This document shows, piece after piece, positions 1-9,709 of a stretch of 56,502 nt of DNA. The translations under genes were made by a program, and so were the position numbers. Source of the DNA: Porogramme epimiltina (lineage: Eukaryota; Basidiomycota; Agaricomycetes; Polyporales; Polyporaceae). The stretch is taken from assembly GCA_900155495.1 (NCBI GenBank), contig FTLJ01000771.1, forward strand, positions 1 through 56,502, given 5' to 3'. Every line of letters begins with the position of its first letter. Position 1 is the first letter of the stretch. The notes beneath the pieces were generated by a model that had not been told where the DNA came from, did no database searches, and saw nothing but the letters and a program-made list of their open reading frames with translations.

Positions 1-259
1 CCGACATTTCGGGGATGTTGACTTTCGGCGCTTGAGCTGAGTCGCGCATCAAAGCAGAGACGCCGATTGCCTTTTTAGGCTCGGCTAGCTCTCCCAACCC
101 CAATGCTAACCCACGGAGAGTTACAAGACTCCCCTATCAATTTAAGCAACTTAAGGGGGCCAAGTGCCCTGCAACGCAGACGTGCTACAGTGCGTATACA
201 CATTAGTTCCTTGTTATATATTGCGTGCAGTGACTAACTACTACATTCATACAGTCTAA
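1..259. other. Left edge, no gene seen
   Basis: I see no coding signal, tRNA-like fold or repeat in this stretch. It lies 3' of the decayed M28 peptidase. The peptidase open frame reaches a stop at 260-262 before the catalytic domain would be complete. Confidence 0.5.
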
Positions 260-1200
260 CTACATCCTGGATGCGCTCCGCCAGTACCGGTGCGCGGCGG
301 GCCAGCCTTGCGCGAGAGACGGCTCAACGTCGCCCCCGCGGAGGTACCGGTCCAGGCGGTAGATGACGCACACTGCAAGAGGGCGGGGACGCGGACGACA
401 TCGACGTCAAGACAAGAGGAGACACGCCGGAGGATGCCACGCACCGTTCATGCCCATCGCGTCGTTGGTGGAGAGCTCATCGACGAAGCGCCCGAGCTCG
501 CGCGCGGGGCTGTCATTCAGCCCGCCCACGGACTTGCACGTCGAAGTCTGGGAGGTGGTCTCTGTCGTGGGCATGCCCTGCGCGAAGATGCGGATGCTGA
601 ACGGATCGCACGTACCGTCGTCGGCGGTCGAGCTCCCGACGATGTAGTTCGTGAACATGCCCTGGACGTCCACCTCCTGCGCCTTCAAGAGCCCCACGAG
701 GAACGTCGCCCTGAACATGCCCAGCTCTTCGCCCGCGACGGCCACGAGGGTGATCGTTGCAGGCGGCTGCGGGCGCGCGGCAAAGATCCGGAGCAGCTCG
801 AGCACTACCGCGACGCCCGACGCGTCATCGTCCGTGAAGTTCTTGATGTCGGTCACGCACGAGTCCTAATGGCCTGTGACGACGTAGACGCGGTTCGGGT
901 TCGAGGCGTCCCAGATCGTCGCGACAATGTCGTTGATGTTTGTCGGGACCAGGATGCGCAACGCGGGCTGCTGGATGTGCGATGGGACGGTAATGGAAAT
1001 GTGCGGCGCGCCCACGGCGAGCGTGCGCATCTCGGTCGCGAGCCAGTCGCGCGCTGCGCCAATTCCGCGCACCGGGTCCATCACTCGAGAGGGTGTGATG
1101 TGTGCTGAAGGAGACGGGCTTCGTCACGGTCGCGTTCATCCGCGTGGGGTCGATCTGGGCGAGCATCTTGTCGTCCTCGTACGTTCGAGAGCATGGTGCT
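260..1200 (-). pseudogene. M28 family zinc aminopeptidase pseudogene
   Basis: Degraded copy of a secreted M28-type metallo-aminopeptidase (fungal leucyl aminopeptidase class). Recognisable pieces in order on the minus strand: an N-terminal segment with STHHTLSS, then DPVRGIGAARDWLATEM, then VYVVTGH followed by the ASGVA..LE block, the catalytic GEE (VAVAGEELG), and finally [18 protein letters not shown]. In the metal-ligand motif HYDS the Tyr codon has become TAG (about 847-849), giving GH-stop-DS. The first two pieces are in different frames, so a frameshift lies near 1085. Another frame change lies near 365-445. The last zinc-binding His block of the family is missing beyond 260. What is seen: the motifs and the breaks. 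What is inferred: a formerly functional peptidase. The long plus-strand open frame across this region is antisense shadow. Confidence 0.8.
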
Positions 1201-1462
1201 CTCCCGTGACAGCTTAGTATTCGGCACAAACTCAGAGGGGGAGAAGGGGCAAGGTATGAGGGAGGTCAGATATGCATGTGCACCGACCCAGGAGCTGAGA
1301 ATACGCACTATTCGCCCCATCCTCGAGCTAGCCGACCTCAGTGTCACCCCATATACTTCGTCCAGTGTTCCGACGGGACATGGGAGCCTGTCTTCTCCTG
1401 GGTAAGCACCTTGAGGTAGCAGAAGGGAAAGCAATGTACTGTCAGACGAGTCGCAGTTCAAG

Positions 1463-1530
1463 AGACAAGTCAGAAGCGCCCAAGCGTCGACGCCAGCTGG
1501 CGTCGACGCTTGGGCGCTTCTGACTTGTCT
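1463..1530. repeat. Perfect 68-bp palindrome with no spacer
   Basis: Arms 1463-1496 and 1497-1530 are exact reverse complements (34 bp each), with the dyad axis between 1496 and 1497 and no loop. Pairing stops at the next base on each side. The arm is GC-rich and contains GTCGAC and AAGCG. It lies between two pseudogenes and is not explained by any coding frame. It could extrude as a cruciform, mark a rearrangement junction, or be an assembly artefact. Confidence 0.95.
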
Positions 1531-2139
1531 TCTGTATTCCGCTCACCACCTCCGCCTGTCCCTCTCCCCGTCGCACGTCTTGTGTCCTCCTCAGGCGTCT
1601 GCAGCTCCATCTCTCGCTTGCTGGAACAATCCTTTCGACATGCCTTTGCCTCATTCACGCATCGTGCCATCAATCCTCAAACCTCGCTCGCGACGAAGGT
1701 CAAGAACAATGGAACAACATGGCTGGGCAGTGGGTAGGGAGGCGTTGGCGGGAGGCGTAATGGCGGTGGAAGGGAGGCTGCGGACCTCCTCGATGAGGAG
1801 CTCCAATGCAGGTGCTCCCTGAAGGTGAGCCGTCACTTCGTTCTGTGGATGTGGACGGCCTCCTCGTCGTGGTTCCTGACCGCCCTGCTCTCATACCCCG
1901 TCCCCCTGCAGAGCTGCCACTCTCATGGCTACTGCAGCACCTCCGGATGTTACAGGTACCCAGGTACGTCACCGCGCAAGCCCCACCCTGCCACCTTCCC
2001 ACCGCCAGCAGTCCGTGATGGGGAAGGAAGTCGTGGCGGAGCCGCAGAGTGCCCAGCCTGCAGAGGGACACGGACACGCAGAGAACGAAAAGAGCCAGCC
2101 TGTCGGCGACGAGTCCTCACCTAACGACCTCGGGAACGC

Positions 2140-2166
2140 GAGCACCTCGGACCACACCGCAACGCC
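2140..2166 (+). repeat. 27-bp direct repeat, copy 1
   Basis: Matches 2867-2893 at 26 of 27 positions (GAGCACCTCGG...GCAACGCC). The two copies sit in different reading contexts inside the Psr1-like pseudogene, so protein similarity does not explain the match. Confidence 0.85.
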
Positions 2167-2866
2167 TCACCCCCCTCCCTCCCAATCCCCACCACAGGAC
2201 GCGGACAGCGCAGGGCAGGCCCCTTCGCCCTCGCCGCCTCCCGCCGCTGCGCCGCCTGCGGAGCACCTCCCCGTACCGCTCGTGACGGCTGAGAACGGAA
2301 CCGCGCGCAAGGAGCGGGGCGGGAAGGGCACTCTCGAGAGCGAACAGATGGGCACCCAGACCTTCAAGGGCACTCCCCGCAAGAAAGTGAGCAAGTCCGT
2401 CTCGGACGCCGCCCACACCATGACGACGCAGGCGGACGACGGCAACGCTGCGACTCCCGCCGCCAGGCGGTCGAAAGGCTCCCAGTACATCACCAAGCTC
2501 TTACGAATGCTCGTACCGTGCATCGGCCCGTCATCCCGTGCACACTCCGTCGACCTCGACGAGGAGAAGGTGCGCCCGTCAGCAGCGCCGCGGGGGAAGT
2601 TCAAGGACGTGGCGGCGCTGAAGGAGAAGCAGGCGGAGGAGCTGCCCCCCGCGCCCTAGGAGAGCGAGCCGCCGGCGCCGAACGGTGCCCAGACGTCTAC
2701 GCCCGAGGCGGAACCCCTACCGCCGTTGCAGCCCATTGACGTCCTCCCGCAACGTGATGGTCCGAACGTGCTGGTGCCGCCCACGCCGGCGAAGATGCTC
2801 CCGTGCGAGGAGACGGAGGGGGTGACGTCGGGCGCGGTGCAGCCGCCTGGGTCGACCGAAGAGGAG

Positions 2867-2893
2867 GAGCACCTCGGACCACACTGCAACGCC
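2867..2893 (+). repeat. 27-bp direct repeat, copy 2
   Basis: Second copy of the block at 2140-2166. It sits where the Psr1-like open frame loses similarity to its family and ends, so it may mark a template-switch or deletion junction. Confidence 0.85.
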
Positions 2894-3044
2894 CCACTGT
2901 GAGGCGGGAACAGGCACTGGGGATCCAGGGTAGAGCTGCACTGACACGCTACGCTTAGCTTGTGGCTCCCTTATTGTATCCGTTGTACATACATATGTAT
3001 GCTGTAGTCTAATACTAATCAATACCGAGTGAATGATCCTTGTG

Positions 3045-3119
3045 GGCGTGCTTTCTGTGCTTAGATGCGCTTAGCGTGCTTAGACGTGCTTATCGTGCTT
3101 GCCACGCTTGCCTTACTTA
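3045..3119 (+). repeat. Degenerate 9-10 bp tandem repeat
   Basis: About eight imperfect tandem units of the form GNGTGCTTA / GCGCTTA. Intergenic, about 175-250 bp upstream of the first NRTIDD-family gene. No function can be assigned. Confidence 0.55.
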
Positions 3120-3290
3120 ATTGTCAAAATAAGCGGTTTAAGCGGCCAAGCAAATCCGGAAAGTACTGATGTCCGTCGTCAACACACGCACAGAGTTGGG
3201 GCTATGCATCCATATTTTACAAGCGCTCCGTAGTGGCTGTTCCAGCTCTGCTCTCTTTCGACTTAAAGGAGGGCTCTAACCTTTACCAAA

Positions 3291-4754
3291 ATGTCCTTTG
3301 CAAGCCCTCAGAGTCTACTTGTAGTGGCAAGCCTGAGCATCCTCCGATACGACATGGCGTCTCCCCACATACTACCTCTAATGCTCCTCCCTCTCCATAT
3401 TAGCCTCTGCCTCTCCGTCGCTGTCAATCGCACCATCGACGACAAGAATGGTGACTCCGTTACTGGCGCTGTACCGTCCTATATTCCAGAGAGCCCGCAG
3501 TGGATACAAGGAGACCAATGTTCGTTCTGCAGCATCAATTCTGCCATCATCGACGTGGATCAAGTACATAACGGTACGTGGCACGACGCTACGTACCTCA
3601 CATCGACCTCGTCGTCAGAGCTCGTCGTCGCGTTCGATTTCGAGGGTAGTGCCGTTTATATCTACAACATCATCGTCAATCAGATCTCGTCCTCATCCGG
3701 CCCTGTGGTGACAGCAACCAACCTGTCGTTCCACATAGACGGGGTGAACGTCGGTCAGTTTACGCGTACACCTGATGACTCGAAGAATGTCCTGTACAAT
3801 GTCCCAGTATACGTCAACACGTCGCTGGAGAACAAACAGCACACGATGCAGATTCGCGCGGGTGGGAAAGGCTCATCCCTCATTCTGTTCGACTATGCGC
3901 AGTACACCGTCGAGGAAGATGAGTCAGACCCCTCAACTACCTCGAGTACCCCCTGGGGTGCCCCCTCGTCTTCTCTATCGGTATCCTCCCATGCGCCAAC
4001 AAGCAATGCAGCTCAAACCCGGGGTCCGACGAGTTCAATGCCTAAAGCCGTCGAAATCGTCTTAATTTGTATTGGTGCTGTGGTGGCTGCAATAGCTGCT
4101 GGTGGCGGCCTCGCTTTCTGTATCTCACAAAGGCGCGGTAAACGACAAACACAAATCCGTCAGAGTCACAAAATAGACTTGAATTCTCCTTTCTCCCCTA
4201 TCGCAGAGGCCGCTCACGAACCACATCGCCAATCTTTAGAAGCGATTCCGAGGACCTACTATTCCCCGCTCTCCGGGGAACCATATTGCACTGCACGGCG
4301 CGGTGCACTTCACACTTCCGACGACCTCCTATCACCCGATGCGTATTCACTCGAAGTCGCAGCCTCAAATGTCACGACGTACTCCAAGGTGGCCCTCATG
4401 GAGCGGATTGATACCCTCGAAACCCACATACAAATGCTGCGACGTGGCGACTGCCGGGAGGACTCGGGGACACACGGGCTCGAGGGGATGACTCAAGGAT
4501 GTCCCCCACGCCAGTCTCGTAACTTAGAGGAAGGGGAACCGATGGGGATGGGTGAGAGAACACCTGAAAGCAATGGAAACGCCACAATGATGGTGCAGGC
4601 CACGGCGACGTTCATGTCGGAGATGAGGAGGCTGATGCGAGAGATGGGGGTGCTCCGCGCTGAACTGGCAGTGCGCGAGCAGCAATTACCAGTCGGCACG
4701 CTGCCAACATACACGGAAGCCATAGCGGCTGCGAACACAGATGGACATGAGTGA
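3291..4754 (+). CDS. NRTIDD-family single-pass membrane glycoprotein (member 1)
   Basis: Uncharacterised predicted type I membrane protein, 487 aa from 3291 or 466 aa from ATG 3354. The second start gives the cleaner signal peptide (MASPHILPLM...). Ectodomain landmarks: NRTIDDKNGDSVTG, CSFC (CxxC), NGTWHDATY, VYIYNIIVN, NLSFHIDG, SLENKQHTMQIRAGG and LILFDYAQYT, with several N-x-S/T sequons. A Ser/Thr/Pro stalk follows, then a membrane helix at about residues 253-278, a basic cluster, and a tail with a heptad-like segment (SEMRRLMREMGVLRAEL). It ends near LPTYTEA. No intron is required. It is one of only two plus-strand members. Its ectodomain is almost identical to the broken minus-strand copy at 11453-12850, whereas the tails differ. 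Function unknown; surface sensing or adhesion is inference. Confidence 0.85.
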   Translation: MSFASPQSLLVVASLSILRYDMASPHILPLMLLPLHISLCLSVAVNRTIDDKNGDSVTGAVPSYIPESPQWIQGDQCSFCSINSAIIDVDQVHNGTWHDATYLTSTSSSELVVAFDFEGSAVYIYNIIVNQISSSSGPVVTATNLSFHIDGVNVGQFTRTPDDSKNVLYNVPVYVNTSLENKQHTMQIRAGGKGSSLILFDYAQYTVEEDESDPSTTSSTPWGAPSSSLSVSSHAPTSNAAQTRGPTSSMPKAVEIVLICIGAVVAAIAAGGGLAFCISQRRGKRQTQIRQSHKIDLNSPFSPIAEAAHEPHRQSLEAIPRTYYSPLSGEPYCTARRGALHTSDDLLSPDAYSLEVAASNVTTYSKVALMERIDTLETHIQMLRRGDCREDSGTHGLEGMTQGCPPRQSRNLEEGEPMGMGERTPESNGNATMMVQATATFMSEMRRLMREMGVLRAELAVREQQLPVGTLPTYTEAIAAANTDGHE

Positions 4755-5594
4755 GGCTTCGGTGAGCAGAACTATGAGTACGCATTGTCTCGTTTGAGCT
4801 GACCGCTGTGCGGGCTTCCCTAACAGTAAACAGGCTTCCAGCCTGCAAGGAGACCAACGATTACATACCGACAGTTTCATTCGTGTAGTACAAACATCAT
4901 ACGGCGATCCTGCACTCGTACTACGCCACCACTGTGAATAGCATATCATGTCGTTGCCGCACATTCTCAAAATACGACTCATTCGTGCCAAATCCCGCCA
5001 GAACTTCCACTGTGGCTTGATAGAATTTCCGCCGAGTACCGAAGGTGTAACTCTACCCTACTTCGAGTGCAGCACAGCAGTTTGCATAGAGAAGCCGCGC
5101 ACGTTGAATTCGCCCACAGATAAGGGTCGCCAACCCCGCGCGCACCAATCCGTGACACAGTAGATGAAGGGAAAGACAGCGTGTATGCGTGTATCGATTA
5201 TACGGTGCTAAGGCTACGGATGGGCAAGAGGTCGCGGGGGAAGTTACATAAAGGGTTTGAACAGCATGTTGAGTTGAGGGCCATTCACGAGACAGGTCAT
5301 GCGCAGCCTATTTCCGAGACGAAAGTGGATCACGGGGCGCATTCAGTAGGGTATGACTACACAGATGGGGGATTTCGCGGAGACAACAGACGGGACGTGC
5401 TCATGTATAGACAACAGGCGACAACCGTGGGAGGACGGAACGGAGTTCAGAAGCTCGAGATAGAGAGATAGTACTACAATGGTGAGGCGGAAGGAGCACA
5501 CGCCGGGGAGGGGAGGGAGTCGTTCATCTAAGGTACTCAGTCCACTGGGCAACAACGTCGAAACTACAAGATAGAGTCCGAGAGCGGCGCCGAC
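4755..5594. other. Intergenic between member 1 and hog1
   Basis: This convergent spacer holds the 3' regions of member 1 (plus) and hog1 (minus). Small open frames at 4948-5163 and 5181-5471 resemble no family I know and look like chance frames. No repeat or RNA gene seen. Confidence 0.5.
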
Positions 5595-7366
5595 TCATGC
5601 GGCGGCCGCAACAACGACTGACTGGTCCTCGGGCCCGGCGAGAGCACCCTCGGGAATGGCGCCGCTGCTCAGTCGCCCATCACCAACTTGGTGGAAGTCT
5701 AACGGCGGAACGCGTAAGTTACGGTCGAGACGATAATCGCGAGGAGGAACGCACCCAGAATCTCGCTGTACATCATGACTTTCCAAGTATCGACGGGAAG
5801 GTCGGCGTCGTTGAAGCTCCAGTCGAACTTTTCCGCCGCTTCGGGCTCATCCGAAGGATCGTGGTACGGCGAGACGTATTCGTGCGTGAGAGACTCGGTC
5901 GCGGTGATACGCTTGCGCGGGTCGAAGACAAGCATCTTCTCGAGGAGGTCGATGGCTAGCGGTGAATAGGAATGAGCGACGCAACCAGGTAGGGGGCAAT
6001 GGCATAAACGCACCGACGGGGTCGTTGCAATGGAGCTTCTCATTGAAGGGGACACGCTCACGCTTTGGTAGGCTTTGGACAAAGCGCAGGGTCTGACACG
6101 CACGGTGAGCGAGGGGTACGTCTCATGATAGCGAGACTCACGTTTTCGCTCGCGATGGTCTGGATAACATCCTCTGGTGGCGTTCCCAGCATTTCGGTGA
6201 TGATCGAGAATTGGTGGACGTCTGTATGCAGACGGCGCGTTTGAGATTACACGAGGCGAGGCAGGGAGAAAGTACGCACGATCTTTCCCAGGGAAGAGCG
6301 GTTTTCCCTCGAGCATTTCGGCGAAGATGCAGCCAGCGCTCCAAATGTCGACTGCGACGTCGTATTTCTGCCAAGTGAGCATGATCTCTGGCGCGCGGTA
6401 GTAACGCGTCGATACGTAGCCGGTCATCTGAGGATCTTGTATCCGGGCGAGGCCGAAATCGCAGATCTGAGAAGGGTATGAGCACGCGCGAGGGCCCATG
6501 GCGGCAAAGAGAACGGACCTTGAGATCGCAGTTCTCGTTGATGAGGATGTTGCTGGGTTTCTGAGAGCGGAGGATGAAGGCGAAGACAGGAACGCACGGG
6601 GGAAAGAACTCACGAGATCTCTGTGGACGACGCCAGCAGAGTGAACGTACTTGAGGCCGCGCTAGGGGAGAGGCATGAGACGGGAGCAGTCGAAGACGGC
6701 AGCGGACGTACGAGGATCTGGTAGAGGAAGTACTGGATGAACTGCTTTTCGAGCGGGCGGGAGGTGAGGAGTCTATGAAGATCTGTTCCGAGGAGCTCTG
6801 TGACAAAGTAACTAGGGGGGTGTGAGGACAAGCAAGAATGAAGGTAGGAAGATGGGACGGACATGTCTTCGAGCGGAGAGATGAAGACGTCGCTCAGGCT
6901 AATGATCTGAAAAGAAACACGTGTAAGGAGAGAGAGAGGGTGGAGCCAGAAGAGACTGACGTTCTCGTGTTGGATGTGCTTGAGAAGCTTGAGCTCGCGA
7001 TAAGTGCGCTTGCTGAGGACGGAGGTGGAGAAGGGCTTCATGATCTTCTTGATAGCGACAGACGAGCCTGTGAGCTGGTCTTTGGCGGAGCTTCGAGAGA
7101 TGCGAGGGTAAGAGACGGGAAGGGGTGAAAGTGGGGCTGGAGACTGACCAGACGAGACCAAACGCGCCTGAAGGAGGGAAGTGTTGGAAGGGGAGCGGAT
7201 CGGAGGAGATCGGAGAGCAGACTCACCCATTCCAACAGGTTGGAGGTCGACATAGCGTGTGGTGACCTTGTGGGGGCGGGTGAGTTGGGGAGTGAGAGGG
7301 CGGAGGGAGACGGGGAGAAGATACCTCGAAAGAGGTGCCAAATATGCTGAGCTTGACGAAGGACAT
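5595..7366 (-). CDS. hog1: Hog1/p38-type stress-activated MAP kinase
   Basis: Osmotic and general stress MAP kinase, phosphorylated by a Pbs2-type MAPKK and acting in cytoplasm and nucleus. My 13-exon model gives 371 aa, the usual Hog1 length. Exons in transcript order: 7366-7325, 7266-7227, 7167-7149, 7090-6961, 6906-6863, 6811-6712, 6661-6614, 6560-6519, 6466-6280, 6221-6142, 6092-6014, 5955-5755, 5698-5595. All junctions are GT-AG and keep phase. Visible motifs: Gly loop GMGAFGLV (residues 26-33), VAIKK (45-49), HRDL (138-141), DFG (158-160) and the TGY activation lip (170-172), which marks the p38/Hog1 class rather than TEY kinases. The common-docking region and a short Ala-ending tail follow. 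Exon 3 is only 19 nt and encodes part of the Gly loop. Divergent from mcr1 across about 780 bp. Confidence 0.97.
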
Positions 7367-8147
7367 GGTGACGTGGGGATGGTCGCTGGCAGTCGCGGAG
7401 TGTGCAGGATGGTAGGGTGAGGAGCGGGTGGGGTGGACGAGCGGGTCGCGGAGGAGAGAGAGGGAGGAGAGAGAGATGGGGGAGGGAGAAAGAGCGCGGG
7501 CGGAGGGCAGAATGGGGTCCTCGCATCCGCCTCCCTCGCGCTTATCTAAGCGACCCGCGTCTGTCTTGCGGCGTTCTTCGAGCCAGCTTCCGGGCCCTGT
7601 CTCTTTCACAACCGAGATGAAAGTGAGGATCATGACTTCTATAAACTCGGTCTCACCTCCTGATTATTATGAGGATTTATGGGAGAGGAATGCGTGGGGG
7701 AGAGGGGCGACAAGTAGAGGGTGAGACGCTGGTGGGGGGTATGACGTCGGTGGCTGCTCCAGCTGGAAGCAGGGGTTGGACGTGCTCATCCGGATGACGT
7801 CGCCGTGCCTGTCTGTGTCCATCGCGCGCCCTCTCCACCGCGCGGTGCTGGTGCTCTAGGCGGGCGCGTTCTCGGGCGGAAGGAGACAGGACGGACGGCG
7901 TGCATGGGAGGAGCGGTGAGCGCTGTCACCGTCCAACTCACCTGCCCCAGGTCTCGGGCTGCACGCCTCAGGGCCCAGACCGTTTTCCCAGAATGGCAGT
8001 CACACGTGCAGCTCAAGAGCACGCTGTAAGCGCCGGGGGTGAGGTCATCGGCCGAGGACGCGTCGCGACTCGCGGCTCTCGGCGTCTCCTCCGCGGCGTC
8101 TCCTTCCTCCGCGTCGACCCCGACCCGCTGCCTGCCTGCACCCCGCC
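7367..8147. promoter_or_regulatory. Shared divergent promoter region hog1/mcr1
   Basis: The 781-bp gap between the hog1 start (minus) and the mcr1 start (plus) must contain both promoters and 5' UTRs. Pyrimidine-rich tracts on the hog1 sense strand (about 7390-7560) and C-rich stretches before mcr1 are typical of basidiomycete core promoters. I see no clear TATA box and no third gene. Confidence 0.6.
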
Positions 8148-9586
8148 ATGTCCTTCGTCCGCGCGTCCTTCTCTGCCCGCTCCGCCGTCCGTCTCAGCCT
8201 TTATCACGCTCCGACCCTCACCTGACCTCTCTTCTTTCCAGCTCGCCAGCGCCCGCCGCTATTCTACGGCCCCCCCTCCCGGCCCAAAGTCTGGCAGCAA
8301 CCTCCCCCTCTGGCTCATCGGCGCAGGTATTTCCTTTCTTTCCTTCCTCCCCCGCTTTGTATTCCTAACTACTGTCTTCTGCCACAGGCGCTGCCGGTCT
8401 CGCCGGTTACATCTACCTCGACCGTGCCTCCAACCCCGCCGCTCAGGCAAAGCCCAAAATCTCTGACAAGAGCGCCCTCGACCCTCAAAACTTTGTCGAC
8501 TTTAAACTCAAGGCCGTAGAGCCTTACAACTACAACACCGCAAAGTACGTTGATTCTTGGTTCTCTTCCTCATCCTCTCGTTCGCGTGCCAATCCCTCCT
8601 CGGTTCTCAGGTTCGTCTTCGAACTTCCCTCCGATACTGCCACCCTCCTCCCCGTCGCCTCATGTGTCGTCGTCAAGTCCTCCGCGGATAGCCCCAACCC
8701 CCTCCTTGACGCCAAGGGCAAGCCCGTCATTCGTCCCTACACCCCCATCTCCCCCTCCGACCAGCCCGGCGAACTCACCTTCCTCGTCAAAAAGTATGAC
8801 CAGGGCAAAATGTCCAAGTACTTCCACGACATGAAGCTCGGCGAATCCCTCGCCGTCAAGGGCCCCATTTCCAAGTTCGACTTCAAGGGTATGCCCTTCC
8901 TCTCCACCCACCCCAATTCTGCCATTCTTTCTAATCCTATTGCCTCCGGCCCGCAGTCAACCAATTCGACGAAGTTGGCATGATCGCCGGCGGCAGTGGC
9001 ATGTGCGTATTACATCCTCTCTACCCCACCTCGTGCCCTCGCATGGCCCTCGTATCGTGTCTCATCTCCGCTCCTCCAGAACGCCCATGTTCCAGATCCT
9101 CGACTACGCTCTCAACGACCCCGCCAACAAGACTCGCTTCACCCTCATCTTCGCCAATGTCGCCGAGCGCGACATCATCATGAAGAGCGAGTTCGACGCT
9201 CTCCAGAAGAAGTTCCCTTCCACTCTCAACGTCGTCTACAGTCTCGACAAGGCCGAGGCAAACTGGAAGGGTGCGTCTCCAGTCACGGAGCTGGCAATTA
9301 AAGTTCCCAGCTGACGTGAGCGTGCCTCGCAGGTGAGACTGGATACGTCAACTCGGCCATGGTCACGAAGCACCTCCCCGCCGCGACTCTTGGCGATAAG
9401 ACCAAGATCTTCGTCTGCGGGCCTCCTGGACAGGTCGCCGCTCTCGCCGGTAAGAAGGAGGGCATGAAGCAGGGTGCTCTTGCTGGCGTCCTCAAGGACC
9501 TCGGGTACACCGAGGACCAGGTCCGTCGTAGCCCCATATCTTCCTCGTGTCACCCGCTGACTCCCCCACAGGTGTTCAAATTCTAG
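8148..9586 (+). CDS. mcr1: NADH-cytochrome b5 reductase, mitochondrial (Mcr1-like)
   Basis: FAD enzyme passing electrons from NADH to cytochrome b5 or related acceptors; Mcr1 proteins sit at the outer membrane/intermembrane space. Model of 8 exons, 332 aa: 8148-8186, 8242-8326, 8388-8544, 8611-8888, 8957-9002, 9080-9270, 9333-9520, 9572-9586, all GT-AG and in phase. Arg/Ser-rich targeting peptide, then one membrane segment at about 34-51 (LPLWLIGAGAAG). FAD motif RPYTPIS at 135-141, NADH motif GGSGITPM at 198-205, and CGPPG at 294-298 near the C-terminus, which ends VFKF. The last intron (9521-9571, 51 nt) is a multiple of three and contains no stop, so retention would only insert 17 residues. 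Start chosen for the targeting peptide and splice phase. Confidence 0.96.
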
Positions 9587-9709
9587 AATAGAGTCGTGCG
9601 TGTATAGATACAGTATGGACACGTCGATGCGGACGACATCTGGCAGTGCTTTAATAAACATACATTCCTTACGCATCCGCGCACCCGCGACGGCCCGCCC
9701 GCGGGCGCT

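Larger units (their letters stand above)
1925..2902 (+). pseudogene. Psr1-like phosphatase, N-terminal half only (pseudogene)
   Basis: The frame from ATG 1925 encodes a Pro/Ser-rich low-complexity N-terminus. It then has a short conserved block with LLRMLVPCIGPSSRAH, and after it a block with LVPPTPAKMLP and EETEGVTSGAVQPPGST. These two blocks are characteristic of the non-catalytic N-terminus of basidiomycete Psr1/NIF-type HAD phosphatases (FCP1-like). A TAG at 2657-2659 interrupts the frame, which then continues in phase to a stop at 2900-2902. The catalytic domain with the DLDETLVHS motif, expected next, is absent. The C-terminal end carries a 27-bp block also present at 2140-2166, suggesting the break involved local rearrangement. 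Assignment is from motif memory without a search. The loss of the catalytic half is directly visible. Confidence 0.6.

Noticed and set aside
290..1108. 272-aa plus-strand open frame
   Set aside because: Antisense to the M28 peptidase relic; Arg/Asp/Val-rich composition is what GC-rich antisense frames give; no motif.
2649..2663. Natural end of a short Pro-rich protein at the 2657 TAG
   Set aside because: The same frame continues beyond TAG into a second conserved block of the same family, so the stop lies inside a former gene.
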